The position numbers and the translations under genes are program-made. Below the pieces are notes generated by a model. The model made no database searches. It was given only the letters and a program-made list of their open reading frames with translations, and was not told the DNA's origin. DNA of 64,000 nucleotides from assembly GCF_000688015.1 (NCBI RefSeq), contig NZ_JIAD01000001.1, positions 1,798,001 to 1,862,000 on the forward strand, written 5' to 3'. The stretch is from Eubacterium sp. AB3007. Lineage in GTDB: Bacteria; Bacillota; Clostridia; Peptostreptococcales; Anaerovoracaceae. Shown piece after piece: positions 7,495 to 15,961 of this stretch; positions within the stretch are counted from its first letter, which is position 1, and the number at the start of each line of letters is the position of its first letter.

Positions 7495-8843
7495 TGGTCC
7501 TGTCTTCATTTTCCGGACTACTTAATGAGTTCGGGCTTAAGGTTTATGGAATCGGCGGCGATCTGCTTCATGGATAGAATGCTGGGAACACTCTTTCCAT
7601 AGATTGAGGTGAATACCTCAAGCGGTGACCGCCCGTTCCATTTTTTGCGCGGATATGAGTTGATATGGTTCATCATCAGGATGACCTTTTCCTGCGATAA
7701 ATCATCCATCGACTTGCCCTTTGGGATGATATACCGAATAAACTGGTGATTCCGTTCACAGTGCGCCTTCTGATTGCTGTTTTGCGGATCACAATAAAAC
7801 ACATGGCAGAGTTGTTCTCCGGTTTCAGGATCAAGTTCGATTTTCGTGGGATCGGTGAATTCGCTGCCTCGATCGACCAGAATAACCTGAAACAGTTCCT
7901 TGAAGAGTTCTTTTCCCAGAATCTCTCTGAGTGAAGCAAACACAGAGGAAACAGTGGCCGCATTGTTCTGTTCCCGCAGGAAGGCCATCTGCAGATCGCA
8001 GTTGGTAAACATGAGGGTGAGAAGAACCTTGCCGCCCTTTCTGCCGATGACAGAATCGCCTTCAACCACATTCATATCCGGATGCTGCGCCATAAATGAA
8101 AGATAGTCATCATAAGAGCGCCCCTGATGGCAGGCTTTGTCCACGCGGAGCACCGGACCGCTTTTCCGGCGGTATGATCTACGTACCTTACGGGCGAGAT
8201 CCAGATTCTTTGCACCAAGAAGGCCGTTTTCAATGTAATCATAGGCTGTCCGTGCCGTGATGGGGAGTTCATCGCGATGGTTTTGAAACACGACATTGAC
8301 CGATTGTCCCTGCTGGATCAGCGGTGTGACGAGCTCATCCATGGCCTGTAGCTGCTCTTCCGACAAAGAGATGCCAGTTCTTGATTCTTTCAGCGTCGTC
8401 TCATACGCATCCTGTGCTTTGCGGGCATTGTAGATGTATCCGTGGAGCCAACAGCGCGACATGGATTCGCAGGCATTGCAAACATAGGGGGCTTTCGTAA
8501 TGCCAGGGCAGATATCTTCCTGGAATCGTTCGCAATGGATGTTACAGTCTCCGCATCGAACACGGCAGGAACGCGTACGTTTGTGGCATTCCTGAGAGCA
8601 GGTTGTGGGCAGATCGCAGGACTTCCTGTGGATGCAGTGGTTACCGTTTCGTGCCTTGAACGTACGATTCTTTTTGACTTCACGGCTAATGGTCGTTCGG
8701 CTTTTGCTGAGTCGGGTGGCTATCTCACTGAATCTAAATCCGTGAGCCAGGAGTCGCTCTATGACGATACGGTCTTCCAGTGTCAGGTGTTTGGATGTCT
8801 TCTTCATTGTATTAACCTCCTTTTCGGGAAGAAGACAGGACCA
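7495..8843 (-). mobile_element. IS30-family insertion sequence
   Basis: The transposase gene is bracketed by a perfect 13-bp inverted repeat, TGGTCCTGTCTTC (7495-7507), with its complement at 8831-8843. The match decays after position 13. No clear target duplication was found next to these repeats, so the true ends could lie slightly further out. Confidence 0.6.
7518..8807 (-). CDS. IS30-family transposase
   Basis: 429 residues. The N-terminal helix-turn-helix has the IS30 signature LTLEDRIVIERLLAHG and RTTISREVKKN. It is followed by a Cys-rich zinc-binding stretch (CRVRCGDCNIHCERF). The catalytic DDE domain shows EGDSVIG (D), LVDRGSEF (D) and the NQKAHCERNH Glu that ends IS30 catalytic cores. 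Length suits the family. AAAGGAGGTTAATACA precedes the ATG at 8807. The frame is intact and probably active. Confidence 0.93.
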   Translation of the reverse strand: MKKTSKHLTLEDRIVIERLLAHGFRFSEIATRLSKSRTTISREVKKNRTFKARNGNHCIHRKSCDLPTTCSQECHKRTRSCRVRCGDCNIHCERFQEDICPGITKAPYVCNACESMSRCWLHGYIYNARKAQDAYETTLKESRTGISLSEEQLQAMDELVTPLIQQGQSVNVVFQNHRDELPITARTAYDYIENGLLGAKNLDLARKVRRSYRRKSGPVLRVDKACHQGRSYDDYLSFMAQHPDMNVVEGDSVIGRKGGKVLLTLMFTNCDLQMAFLREQNNAATVSSVFASLREILGKELFKELFQVILVDRGSEFTDPTKIELDPETGEQLCHVFYCDPQNSNQKAHCERNHQFIRYIIPKGKSMDDLSQEKVILMMNHINSYPRKKWNGRSPLEVFTSIYGKSVPSILSMKQIAADSINLKPELIK

Positions 8844-9118
8844 TATATATCATAGCACATAGAAAAAACCGCGAGAGGTTGTAAGTGCACCTTCGCGGTT
8901 TAGATAGAGTCGAAGTTGTAACTGCACGAAATCCCGTGCAGTAAAGAAATCAATTGACCATGTGGATAAAACCCCGTGAATCGACTTCATATATCCATAT
9001 GCGTCGGTCAGCTACGCCTTCTGCCAACCATAATGATGAATAAATATTCGCAGTCCCCCGTGGGCGCCCCACAGCGCCCCAGCGAGCACGGGCGCCCCGG
9101 CCGCCGCGCAGACCCTCA

Positions 9119-9190
9119 CAGCGCCCCGGCCGCCACTCCGGCATCGCCCCGGCGCCTCGCAGCGCCCCGGCCGCCACTCCGGCATCGCCC
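9119..9190. repeat. Two direct copies of a 31-bp GC-rich repeat
   Basis: A 31-base sequence starting CAGCGCCCCGGCCGCC is repeated exactly at 9119-9149 and 9160-9190. It lies in an extremely GC-rich gap between the beta-helix gene and the IS30 region. GGCGCCCCGG fragments occur on both sides. No gene is supported in 8844-9215. Confidence 0.7.
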
Positions 9191-9215
9191 GGGCGCCCCG
9201 GCCGCTGGGCGTCTT

Positions 9216-10601
9216 TCACGGGGTCTGGTATAGCGCCATCATGTCTTTGTCGGGGGTGAAGCGGGAGCCGACGCCTTCGATCAGAGAGCGGAAGCCATCG
9301 GCCGCCATTGCTTTGTGCGGGTAGACGCGACCGTAGGACTGTTTTCGGCGGGGTTCGTCCTGGAGACCGGAGAGTACGTTCCCGCGGATATCGTTGCGCA
9401 TGTCCTCCGGGCGGCAGTCTTCGCTGAACTCCACGGCGGTCTCTCCGCCGATGATAAGATTGGCGCGGACGCGGTTGTTTCTGCTTCGCTGCACGCCGAT
9501 CTGAACTGGGTTGTCCACGAGCGTGTTGTGATCGAACGTGCAGTCTTCGGTGAAGCCGAGGTCTTGGTCGTAGCCGCCAAAACAAAGCCCTGTCCATCCT
9601 GTGCAGTCTGCGATGACGTTGTCGTGCGCGCGGACGCCGGAGACCCGAAACAGCTCGTTGTCCTTTGGGCTGTGCTCCGTGGCGACTTCCAGCCCTATAT
9701 CGCAGCGAAAGACGAAATTGCGGCATACCTCAATATCCTGTCCCCCGTCGACATAGATCCCGTCGGCACAAAGATCGTATTCGCCGTTTTCGTAGTAGGC
9801 CGGGTTGCCCTGGGAACTGATGTTGTAGACCACGTTGTCCCGGCAGATCCCGTTTCGCACAAAGTCGTACTCGTAGGGGTTCCTTCCGTCGAGCGGTTCG
9901 GGGTGCTTCGCCGTTCCTTCGAACCCGATCATATCGATCCCGATGTTGTTGTTGTCGTGGATCCGGTTTTCGGCGATGAGGAATCCGTCGATGTTGCCGT
10001 TCAGGACCAGGGATTCGCTGGAGCCGCATTCGCAGTCATATACCTCGCACCCTTCGATGGACAGATCCCTGACCGGTGCCTGATCATTGCAGGAGTAGAC
10101 ACAGATGCCGTGGACGCCGCGGACTCCATGGACCCGGCAGCCCTTGATGTGGATGTCCTCCAGGGGCCGTTCTCCCGCATCCCGCGTGCTCCTGTAGTCG
10201 ATGCCATGGGTGCCGCCCGTGACCTCCAGCCCTTCCACCGAGACATGGGAAACGTCCGTCAGACTGATCCCGGTGCCGTCGCCGGCGCGCACCACTGCGG
10301 TCTCACCGCTGGCCGCTCGTATGACGGTGGGGGAGGACGCGCTTCCAGAGCAGTCCGCGCCGAGAGTGATCGGGCCGTAGGTGCCGCCATGGACCACGAT
10401 CAAGGATCCCGGCGCCGCGTTGGCTGCTTTGTCCACTGTCGCATAAGGTGACGCTTCGGAGCCGTTTCCCGCAGCATCGCTGCCATCTGCCGCAACGTGG
10501 ACTTCGGATTGCGCGGGGGATCCGCATCCAACAAAGCCGAACAGCGCCACCCCGCAGAGCAGTAAGGCGACAGCGAACCAGCGCGATATCTTCCATTTCA
10601 T
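9216..10601 (-). CDS. Parallel beta-helix lipoprotein, putative polysaccharide lyase-like
   Basis: 461 residues. A lipoprotein signal peptide ends in GFVGC (Cys about residue 26). Residues about 33-62 hold the DUF1565-like opening VHVAADGSDAAGNGSEASPY followed by ATVDKAANAA, common at the start of PL9-like and related beta-helix enzymes. From about residue 100 on come repeated short rungs such as VEGLEVTGG, IHIKGCRVHG, LSIEGCEVYD and CRDNVVYN. This protein would be surface-anchored and bind or cut an acidic polysaccharide. No catalytic set can be pinned down, so enzymatic activity is inference. AAGGAGGACTTAATAA precedes the start. The GNAT gene ends 25 bases upstream on the same strand, so the two may be co-transcribed. 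Confidence 0.8.
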   Translation of the reverse strand: MKWKISRWFAVALLLCGVALFGFVGCGSPAQSEVHVAADGSDAAGNGSEASPYATVDKAANAAPGSLIVVHGGTYGPITLGADCSGSASSPTVIRAASGETAVVRAGDGTGISLTDVSHVSVEGLEVTGGTHGIDYRSTRDAGERPLEDIHIKGCRVHGVRGVHGICVYSCNDQAPVRDLSIEGCEVYDCECGSSESLVLNGNIDGFLIAENRIHDNNNIGIDMIGFEGTAKHPEPLDGRNPYEYDFVRNGICRDNVVYNISSQGNPAYYENGEYDLCADGIYVDGGQDIEVCRNFVFRCDIGLEVATEHSPKDNELFRVSGVRAHDNVIADCTGWTGLCFGGYDQDLGFTEDCTFDHNTLVDNPVQIGVQRSRNNRVRANLIIGGETAVEFSEDCRPEDMRNDIRGNVLSGLQDEPRRKQSYGRVYPHKAMAADGFRSLIEGVGSRFTPDKDMMALYQTP

Positions 10602-10626
10602 TTATTAAGTCCTCCTTGCTGATACA

Positions 10627-11169
10627 TCATCGCGTCAGATCCATCTCAAACATTCGGAAATCCGCGAAACCCGTGTCTTCGTAGTAGATCTTCTGCTCTG
10701 CCACAAAGCCGAATCCGCAAGATAAGTAGAGGTTCTCGGCAGGGAGGTTGCCCTTGATCACGTCGAGGCGGATGACTTTCTTGCCGAGCCTGCGGCAGAC
10801 ATCGGCGGAGTAGGCGACAAGTTTTTTGGCAAATCCTCTGCCGGCGAAATCGTCGTGAACGGCCAGAAGGTGCATGACAGCAACCTCCTCCGGGGCGACG
10901 TCTGTGGGCCATGGGACGTCTTTGTAGATGTCGTCGTCTCCGGAGAGGATCACACCGCAGGCGATCCGTCCCTCTGCCGTCCCGATGTGCATCTCGCCGT
11001 TTTCCAGCGCCGTCCGGAAATCCTGCCGCGACGGATACACATCTTTCGTCCAGTCCGCACCGAACTCCTTCTCGTCCTGATGATCGATGATATCATAATA
11101 GAAGGCGACGATCTCTTCCAGCTCATCCATGGAGGCCGGTCTGATGGTAAGTTCCTGGCTTGCGTTCAT
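10627..11169 (-). CDS. GNAT-family N-acetyltransferase
   Basis: 180 residues. It shows the GNAT order: beta1 (LTIRPASMDEL), a long helical segment, beta4 (AVMHLLAVHDDF), acetyl-CoA pyrophosphate loop GRGFAKKL, beta5 (VIRLDVIKGN), and the C-terminal LYLSCGFGFV where NxxAxxLYxxxGF is usual. It transfers an acetyl group from acetyl-CoA to an amine; the acceptor is unknown. The Met at 11169 follows AAAGGACC, so the longer frame from 11259 is rejected. It lies upstream of the beta-helix lipoprotein on the same strand. Confidence 0.85.
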   Translation of the reverse strand: MNASQELTIRPASMDELEEIVAFYYDIIDHQDEKEFGADWTKDVYPSRQDFRTALENGEMHIGTAEGRIACGVILSGDDDIYKDVPWPTDVAPEEVAVMHLLAVHDDFAGRGFAKKLVAYSADVCRRLGKKVIRLDVIKGNLPAENLYLSCGFGFVAEQKIYYEDTGFADFRMFEMDLTR

Positions 11170-11267
11170 GTTTGGTCCTTTCTGGGGTTCTTCCACGCTC
11201 TTTGAGAGCATTGTAGCATTGCCCTTCGTCGCAGTCAATCCCGGGGGCGCGAGAGACAAAGCGTTTC

Positions 11268-11296
11268 TTTACAGTGTGTTTAATTTCTGTTAGACT
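11268..11296 (+). promoter_or_regulatory. Sigma-A type promoter of the small lipoprotein gene
   Basis: TTTACA (11268-11273), 17-base spacer, TAGACT (11291-11296), 24 bases before the start codon at 11321. Confidence 0.6.
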
Positions 11297-11320
11297 TGAG
11301 GAAAAGAAAGGCAGGTTTAT

Positions 11321-11806
11321 ATGCAAAGAAGACTATTGATCATCGCCCTGATCGTGGGGGCGATCTGTCTGGGAGCATGCTCCCGGAAGAGCCCCTCGGA
11401 CGAGATCTTCGGAACATGGAAGGTTTGTGGGGTGCTCCCCCAGGAAAAAGCTTACCAGAACAATCTCGACGAGAAGGAAATCATTTCCGGCGATGCGTAC
11501 CGGGAGACGTTCGGGGAGAATGTCCCGGACAGTTCGATCAACATCACCGAGGATGGGGTGAAGGAATACCTCGATCTGAATGGCAAAGGTTCAGAAGTGA
11601 CAGGCTGGGAAAAGGATGAGCAGTCGGGGCAGTGGACCATGACACTGGAAATCACCCGGCTTGCCGGCGAAGAAAAACCGCTGGAAAACCCGCTGGTAAT
11701 GACCTTCACGTATACCCTCCGAGATGGATATCTGCTCGAAGAGTCCCATCTGGACTCGGAGGATGAGGCAGAATCGTTTGTAAATGTGTATAAGCGGGCC
11801 GGCTGA
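11321..11806 (+). CDS. Small putative lipoprotein
   Basis: 161 residues with a clear lipoprotein signal (MQRRLLIIALIVGAICLGAC, Cys at about 20). The mature domain starts SPSDEIFGTWKVCGV. A leading GTW strand followed by beta-rich sequence, and an end in FTYTLRDGYLLEES and YKR, resembles lipocalin-like small lipoproteins that read GxW at the first strand. No enzyme motif is seen. It has its own promoter. Existence is sure; function is unknown. Confidence 0.8.
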   Translation: MQRRLLIIALIVGAICLGACSRKSPSDEIFGTWKVCGVLPQEKAYQNNLDEKEIISGDAYRETFGENVPDSSINITEDGVKEYLDLNGKGSEVTGWEKDEQSGQWTMTLEITRLAGEEKPLENPLVMTFTYTLRDGYLLEESHLDSEDEAESFVNVYKRAG

Positions 11807-11823
11807 TGAAGAGGCAGTCCATG

Positions 11824-11910
11824 GATGACCTGTTGATGGAAGTACGGCGCACGCCGCACGCCGCCTATTTGGACGACCTGTTGATGAAAGGACGGCGCAC
11901 GCCGCCTATT
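11824..11910 (+). repeat. Imperfect direct repeat just after the lipoprotein gene
   Basis: GACCTGTTGATG-(G/A)AA-G-(T/G)ACGGCGCACGCCGC occurs at 11824-11869 and 11872-11910. The first copy carries an extra ACGCCGC. No coding support. Confidence 0.55.
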
Positions 11911-12378
11911 CCGCATGGCCAGAACGTGGAAAGACGAGCGCTTTCAGGCGAGCATCGTACCGGGCGGGCGCTCGGGAAGCTTTGTTTCAGGCGGGCACTT
12001 TTCCGTCATCTTGTGTGCATCAAAAAATTGACGGAATCGTACGCCTGTTTTTTTCCATGTTCTGGTAATTGTTTTCCTCGGAAAGGCGCAATATGCATCC
12101 CCGCAAGGAAAAACGAGTCCCAGTGGTACCCTTTCTCTCTCAAATGGCCCATCCCCTGGGACAACAGACGGTGTTTCGAACTCGAATCAACCGAAAATTA
12201 CCCTTTGAATTCCGTCAGAATACGAGCAAGATACTTTTGACGGAAACGGCGTCTGGCAGCATTCCCTAAACAGCAGAGCGCGAGGATTTTTTGGGTATGG
12301 CAAAACTTCTGACGCGCTTTCACATCGCGAACGAAACGAACGCCTGTATCATACGTTCGTTATATGGGCATTTGTGTC
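11911..12378. other. Non-coding stretch before the repeat array
   Basis: No gene with a ribosome binding site or recognisable family. It holds short inverted segments only. Confidence 0.5.
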
Positions 12379-13150
12379 GCGGAACTGTGTTCCGCAAAAC
12401 AGAGATTTTTCCTTTTGAGCGGAAGAAACCGCCTGTCCTGTTCCGCTAACTTAAGAAAAATCCCAGATCGCGGAACAATGTTCCGCAAACTGAAGAAAAA
12501 TCCCAGATCGCGGAACTGTGTTCCGCAAAACAGAGATTATTCCGTTTGAGCGGAAGAAATCGCCTGTCCTGTTCCGCAAACTGAAGAAAAATCCCGGATC
12601 GCGGAACAATGTTCCGCAAAACAGAGATTTTTCCGTTTGAGCGGAAGAAATCGCCTGTCCTGTTCCGCAAAACGAAGAAAAATCCCAGATCGCGGAACTG
12701 TGTTCCGCAAAACAGAGATTTTTCCGTTTGAGCGGAAGAAATCGCCTGTCCTGTTCCGCAAAACGAAGAAAAATCCCAGATCGCGGAACAATGTTCCGCA
12801 AACTGAAGAAAAATCCCGGATCGCGGAACTGTGTTCCGCAAAACAGAGATTATTCCGTTTGAGCGGAAGAAATCGCCTGTCCTGTTCCGCAAAACGAAGA
12901 AAAATCCCAGATCGCGGAACAATGTTCCGCAAAACGAAGAAAAATCCCGGATCGCGGAACTGTGTTCCGCAAAACAGAGATTTTTCCGTTTGAGCGGAAG
13001 AAACCGCCTGTCCTGTTCCGCAAACTGAAGAAAAATCCCAGATCGCGGAACTGTGTTCCGCAAAACAGAGATTTTTCCGTTTGAGCGGAAGAAACCGCCT
13101 GTCCTGTTCCGCCAAACGAAGAAAAATCCCGGATCGCGGAACGGAAGTTC
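12379..13150. repeat. Palindromic repeat array 1, alternating 91- and 40-bp units
   Basis: Ten copies of the dyad GCGGAAC-TGT/AAT-GTTCCGC start at 12379, 12470, 12510, 12601, 12692, 12783, 12823, 12914, 12954 and 13045, and a decayed eleventh lies at about 13135. Spacings are 91, 40, 91, 91, 91, 40, 91, 40, 91 and 90. The 40-bp unit is the dyad plus an AAACTGAAGAAAAATCCC tail. The 91-bp unit carries an extra 51 bases with TTCCGTTTGAGCGGAA and a lone GTTCCGC. TGT centres head the units at 12379, 12510, 12692, 12823, 12954 and 13045; AAT centres head the others. Several frames stay open across it only because the units lack stops. It is not CRISPR: there are no unique spacers and no cas genes. 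Confidence 0.9.
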
Positions 13151-13186
13151 GCCAAATCGCCCCGGGATTTTTTTGATTCTCCAACG

Positions 13187-13222
13187 CCCGGAATTCCATG
13201 CAGAATGAGAGTGGTCGATTCA
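13187..13222 (+). repeat. Lone diverged copy of the array 2 unit
   Basis: CCCGGAATTCCATGCAGAAT and the following GAGAGTGGTCGATT align without gaps to the 53-bp unit of the array at 57104-60234 (CCGGAGTTCCATGCAAAACG, then GGGAATGGGCGATC). It sits only about 35 bp from the end of array 1, linking the two repeat types. Confidence 0.5.
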
Positions 13223-13377
13223 TTCGTTTTGGCCAGTTTGAGAGGATCTGAAGGAATGCTCGGATTTTTTTCCTTGAGAACCCCGTGGAGTGGATTTCTG
13301 AAGGAATGCTCTGAGGTGTACCCCAAAAAGTAGAGTCTGCAAAGCATGGTATAATGCATGTAGATTGGAGGTACACC

Positions 13378-13683
13378 ATGTCAAGAACAAATTACAGCAA
13401 ACAGTTCAAATTGATGGTGGCAAAAGAAGCATTGCGGCCTGAAAACAAGAATCTGGAACATGTCATAGCCGACAAGTACGGAATCATGCCGTGGACTGTC
13501 ATACGATGGCGTAATCATCTTGCTGAAGTTGGTGAAGATAAAGCCTTTCGAAAAGGGTTTACCAAATCAGATAAGAGGACCGATCGGGAAAAAGAGCTTG
13601 AAAAAGAGAACGCAGAGCTTCGTGAGGAGGTCGAAATACTAAAAAAAGCAGCGGCCTTCCTTGCAAATGTAAAGCGCGATTGA
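13378..13683 (+). CDS. IS3-family transposase OrfA (copy 1)
   Basis: 101 residues. N-terminal helix-turn-helix of the IS3 OrfA/transposase_8 type (NYSKQFKLMVAKEAL, then IADKYGIMPWTVIRWRNH) and a C-terminal leucine-zipper-like helix (EKELEKENAELREEVEILKK). It binds the element ends. The ATG at 13378 follows TTGGAGGTACACC. A run of seven A residues at 13641-13647, read as A-AAA-AAA in the OrfA frame, is a -1 slippage site that would fuse OrfA to OrfB. Confidence 0.93.
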   Translation: MSRTNYSKQFKLMVAKEALRPENKNLEHVIADKYGIMPWTVIRWRNHLAEVGEDKAFRKGFTKSDKRTDREKELEKENAELREEVEILKKAAAFLANVKRD

Positions 13684-14552
13684 AATATCTTTTCATGCGT
13701 GAGCATAAACACGAGCACAGCATTGCGAGGATGGCCAGAGTACTAAAGGTGTCAGAGAGCGGATACTACAAATGGCGCAGACGAGTCGATGGGCCACTTA
13801 CGGAGAAAGAGAAAGAAGACCTTAAGATCACAAAAGAGATATACGACATATACAGAGCTTCCAGAGGATCATACGGATCAAGAAAAGTAACCGTTATCCT
13901 GAATAAAGGTCGCAAAAAACGTGTCAACCATAAACGTGTCGAGAGGATCATGCAGGAGTGCGCTCTCTTTTCCAGGACATGCAGAAGGTTTGTCTGCACG
14001 ACGGATTCAGACCATGACGAGCCAATCGCCGACAATCTTATCGACAGAGACTTCAGCGTTGATGCCCCGGATAAAAAGATGGTAAGTGATACAACAGTCA
14101 TTGCTACGGAGCAGGGAGATCTGTATGTGGCCGGAATACTGGATCTGTATGGAAGGCTTCCCGTAGGGTTGGCAATGAGCGTGCATAACGATAGATTTCT
14201 GGTAATGGATGCATTAAAAGATATGCTTCTCAGAGGCTGTGGAAGTCCGGGATGCATCATACATTCGGACAGGGGTTCGACCTACTGTTCGAAGGAATAC
14301 AGGAGAATGCTGAGCAGGCAGGGATTCATATGCAGCATGAGCCGTAAGGGAGATTGCTGGGACAATGCACCAATGGAAAGTTTCTGGGGTAAAATGAAGT
14401 CAGAATGGCTAAAGAAAAAATACAGAACAATCAACGAGGCAAAAGGTGATATATATGAATACGTGTGGCACTTTTATCCTCGTAAAAGGCCACACGAATC
14501 CATCAATTACTCAACCCCGTATGATTATTATCATAGGGGAGAAATCATATAG
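13680..14552 (+). CDS. IS3-family transposase OrfB, catalytic (copy 1)
   Basis: About 290 residues when counted from a TTG at 13680. More likely it is made as an OrfAB fusion by -1 frameshifting at 13641-13647. It holds the rve integrase core: VSDTTVIAT (D), IIHSDRGSTYCS (D) and the SRKGDCWDNAPMESFWG Glu, preceded by the HTH_21 segment RASRGSYGSRKV. It overlaps OrfA by 4 bases. Intact and probably functional. Confidence 0.93.
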   Translation: MKYLFMREHKHEHSIARMARVLKVSESGYYKWRRRVDGPLTEKEKEDLKITKEIYDIYRASRGSYGSRKVTVILNKGRKKRVNHKRVERIMQECALFSRTCRRFVCTTDSDHDEPIADNLIDRDFSVDAPDKKMVSDTTVIATEQGDLYVAGILDLYGRLPVGLAMSVHNDRFLVMDALKDMLLRGCGSPGCIIHSDRGSTYCSKEYRRMLSRQGFICSMSRKGDCWDNAPMESFWGKMKSEWLKKKYRTINEAKGDIYEYVWHFYPRKRPHESINYSTPYDYYHRGEII

Positions 14553-14756
14553 GAGTGACTCTACTTTTATGGGTACACTTCACTCTGTGGCTCAAACCCG
14601 CGAAATCCATGTGGTTTCGTCGATTTTCGAGGTCTTCTCGGTGCACAAAGCCCTAAACACCACTTCTTCCCTCTGTCACATTCCTTGAATTGAGGTGTAC
14701 CCCAAAAAGTAGAGTCTGCAAAGCATGGTATAATGCATGTAGATTGGAGGTACACC

Positions 14757-15062
14757 ATGTCAAGAACAAATTACAGCAAACAGTTCAAATTGATGGTGGC
14801 AAAAGAAGCATTGCGGCCTGAAAACAAGAATCTGGAACATGTCATAGCCGACAAGTACGGAATCATGCCGTGGACTGTCATACGATGGCGTAATCATCTT
14901 GCTGAAGTTGGTGAAGATAAAGCCTTTCGAAAAGGGTTTACCAAATCAGATAAGAGGACCGATCGGGAAAAAGAGCTTGAAAAAGAGAACGCAGAGCTTC
15001 GTGAGGAGGTCGAAATACTAAAAAAAGCAGCGGCCTTCCTTGCAAATGTAAAGCGCGATTGA
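14757..15062 (+). CDS. IS3-family transposase OrfA (copy 2)
   Basis: Identical in translation to the OrfA at 13378: 101 residues, helix-turn-helix plus leucine zipper. The same A7 slippage run lies at 15020-15026, and the same ribosome binding site precedes the ATG. Presence of two identical copies implies very recent transposition. Confidence 0.93.
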   Translation: MSRTNYSKQFKLMVAKEALRPENKNLEHVIADKYGIMPWTVIRWRNHLAEVGEDKAFRKGFTKSDKRTDREKELEKENAELREEVEILKKAAAFLANVKRD

Positions 15063-15931
15063 AATATCTTTTCATGCGTGAGCATAAACACGAGCACAGC
15101 ATTGCGAGGATGGCCAGAGTACTAAAGGTGTCAGAGAGCGGATACTACAAATGGCGCAGACGAGTCGATGGGCCACTTACGGAGAAAGAGAAAGAAGACC
15201 TTAAGATCACAAAAGAGATATACGACATATACAGAGCTTCCAGAGGATCATACGGATCAAGAAAAGTAACCGTTATCCTGAATAAAGGTCGCAAAAAACG
15301 TGTCAACCATAAACGTGTCGAGAGGATCATGCAGGAGTGCGCTCTCTTTTCCAGGACATGCAGAAGGTTTGTCTGCACGACGGATTCAGACCATGACGAG
15401 CCAATCGCCGACAATCTTATCGACAGAGACTTCAGCGTTGATGCCCCGGATAAAAAGATGGTAAGTGATACAACAGTCATTGCTACGGAGCAGGGAGATC
15501 TGTATGTGGCCGGAATACTGGATCTGTATGGAAGGCTTCCCGTAGGGTTGGCAATGAGCGTGCATAACGATAGATTTCTGGTAATGGATGCATTAAAAGA
15601 TATGCTTCTCAGAGGCTGTGGAAGTCCGGGATGCATCATACATTCGGACAGGGGTTCGACCTACTGTTCGAAGGAATACAGGAGAATGCTGAGCAGGCAG
15701 GGATTCATATGCAGCATGAGCCGTAAGGGAGATTGCTGGGACAATGCACCAATGGAAAGTTTCTGGGGTAAAATGAAGTCAGAATGGCTAAAGAAAAAAT
15801 ACAGAACAATCAACGAGGCAAAAGGTGATATATATGAATACGTGTGGCACTTTTATCCTCGTAAAAGGCCACACGAATCCATCAATTACTCAACCCCGTA
15901 TGATTATTATCATAGGGGAGAAATCATATAG
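15059..15931 (+). CDS. IS3-family transposase OrfB, catalytic (copy 2)
   Basis: Identical in translation to the OrfB at 13680, with the same DDE residues. Expected to be produced as an OrfAB fusion by -1 frameshifting. Confidence 0.93.
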   Translation: MKYLFMREHKHEHSIARMARVLKVSESGYYKWRRRVDGPLTEKEKEDLKITKEIYDIYRASRGSYGSRKVTVILNKGRKKRVNHKRVERIMQECALFSRTCRRFVCTTDSDHDEPIADNLIDRDFSVDAPDKKMVSDTTVIATEQGDLYVAGILDLYGRLPVGLAMSVHNDRFLVMDALKDMLLRGCGSPGCIIHSDRGSTYCSKEYRRMLSRQGFICSMSRKGDCWDNAPMESFWGKMKSEWLKKKYRTINEAKGDIYEYVWHFYPRKRPHESINYSTPYDYYHRGEII

Positions 15932-15961
15932 GAGTGACTCTACTTTTATGGGTACACTTCA

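Larger units (their letters stand above)
7325..8927 (+). repeat. Dispersed GTTGTAA-N-TGCAC motifs around IS30
   Basis: Same-orientation copies at 7325-7337, 7385-7397 (weaker), 7468-7480, 8878-8890 and 8915-8927, on both sides of the transposase gene. The two right-hand copies sit in hairpins: TCGCGGTT pairs with AACCGCGA, and CTGCACG with CGTGCAG. They may be transposase-binding repeats or ends of older IS copies. Confidence 0.4.
13312..14582 (+). mobile_element. IS3-family element, copy 1
   Basis: 1271 bp with terminal inverted repeats TGAGGTGTACCCCAAAAAGT (left) and TGAAGTGTACCCATAAAAGT (right, complement), both continuing AGAGTC. The flanks carry a 3-bp target duplication CTC (13309-13311 and 14583-14585). 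The element is complete and its genes are identical in translation to copy 2 at 14691. Confidence 0.95.
14691..15961 (+). mobile_element. IS3-family element, copy 2
   Basis: 1271 bp in the same orientation as copy 1, with the same inverted repeats and identical protein products. It is flanked by its own target duplication AAT (14688-14690 and 15962-15964). The 108 bp between the copies are unique sequence with a CGAAATCC/GGTTTCG hairpin. Two separate duplications show two independent insertions, not a tandem amplification. Confidence 0.95.

Noticed and set aside
9315..10451. 378-codon plus-strand frame opposite the beta-helix gene
   Set aside because: The minus strand has a lipoprotein signal, a strong ribosome binding site and beta-helix rungs; the opposite frame is a GC-driven shadow.
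12446..13379. Long open frames (up to 280 codons) across array 1 on both strands
   Set aside because: They exist because the repeat units lack stops in those frames; the products are repeats of FAEHSSAIRDFSS type with no ribosome binding site or family.
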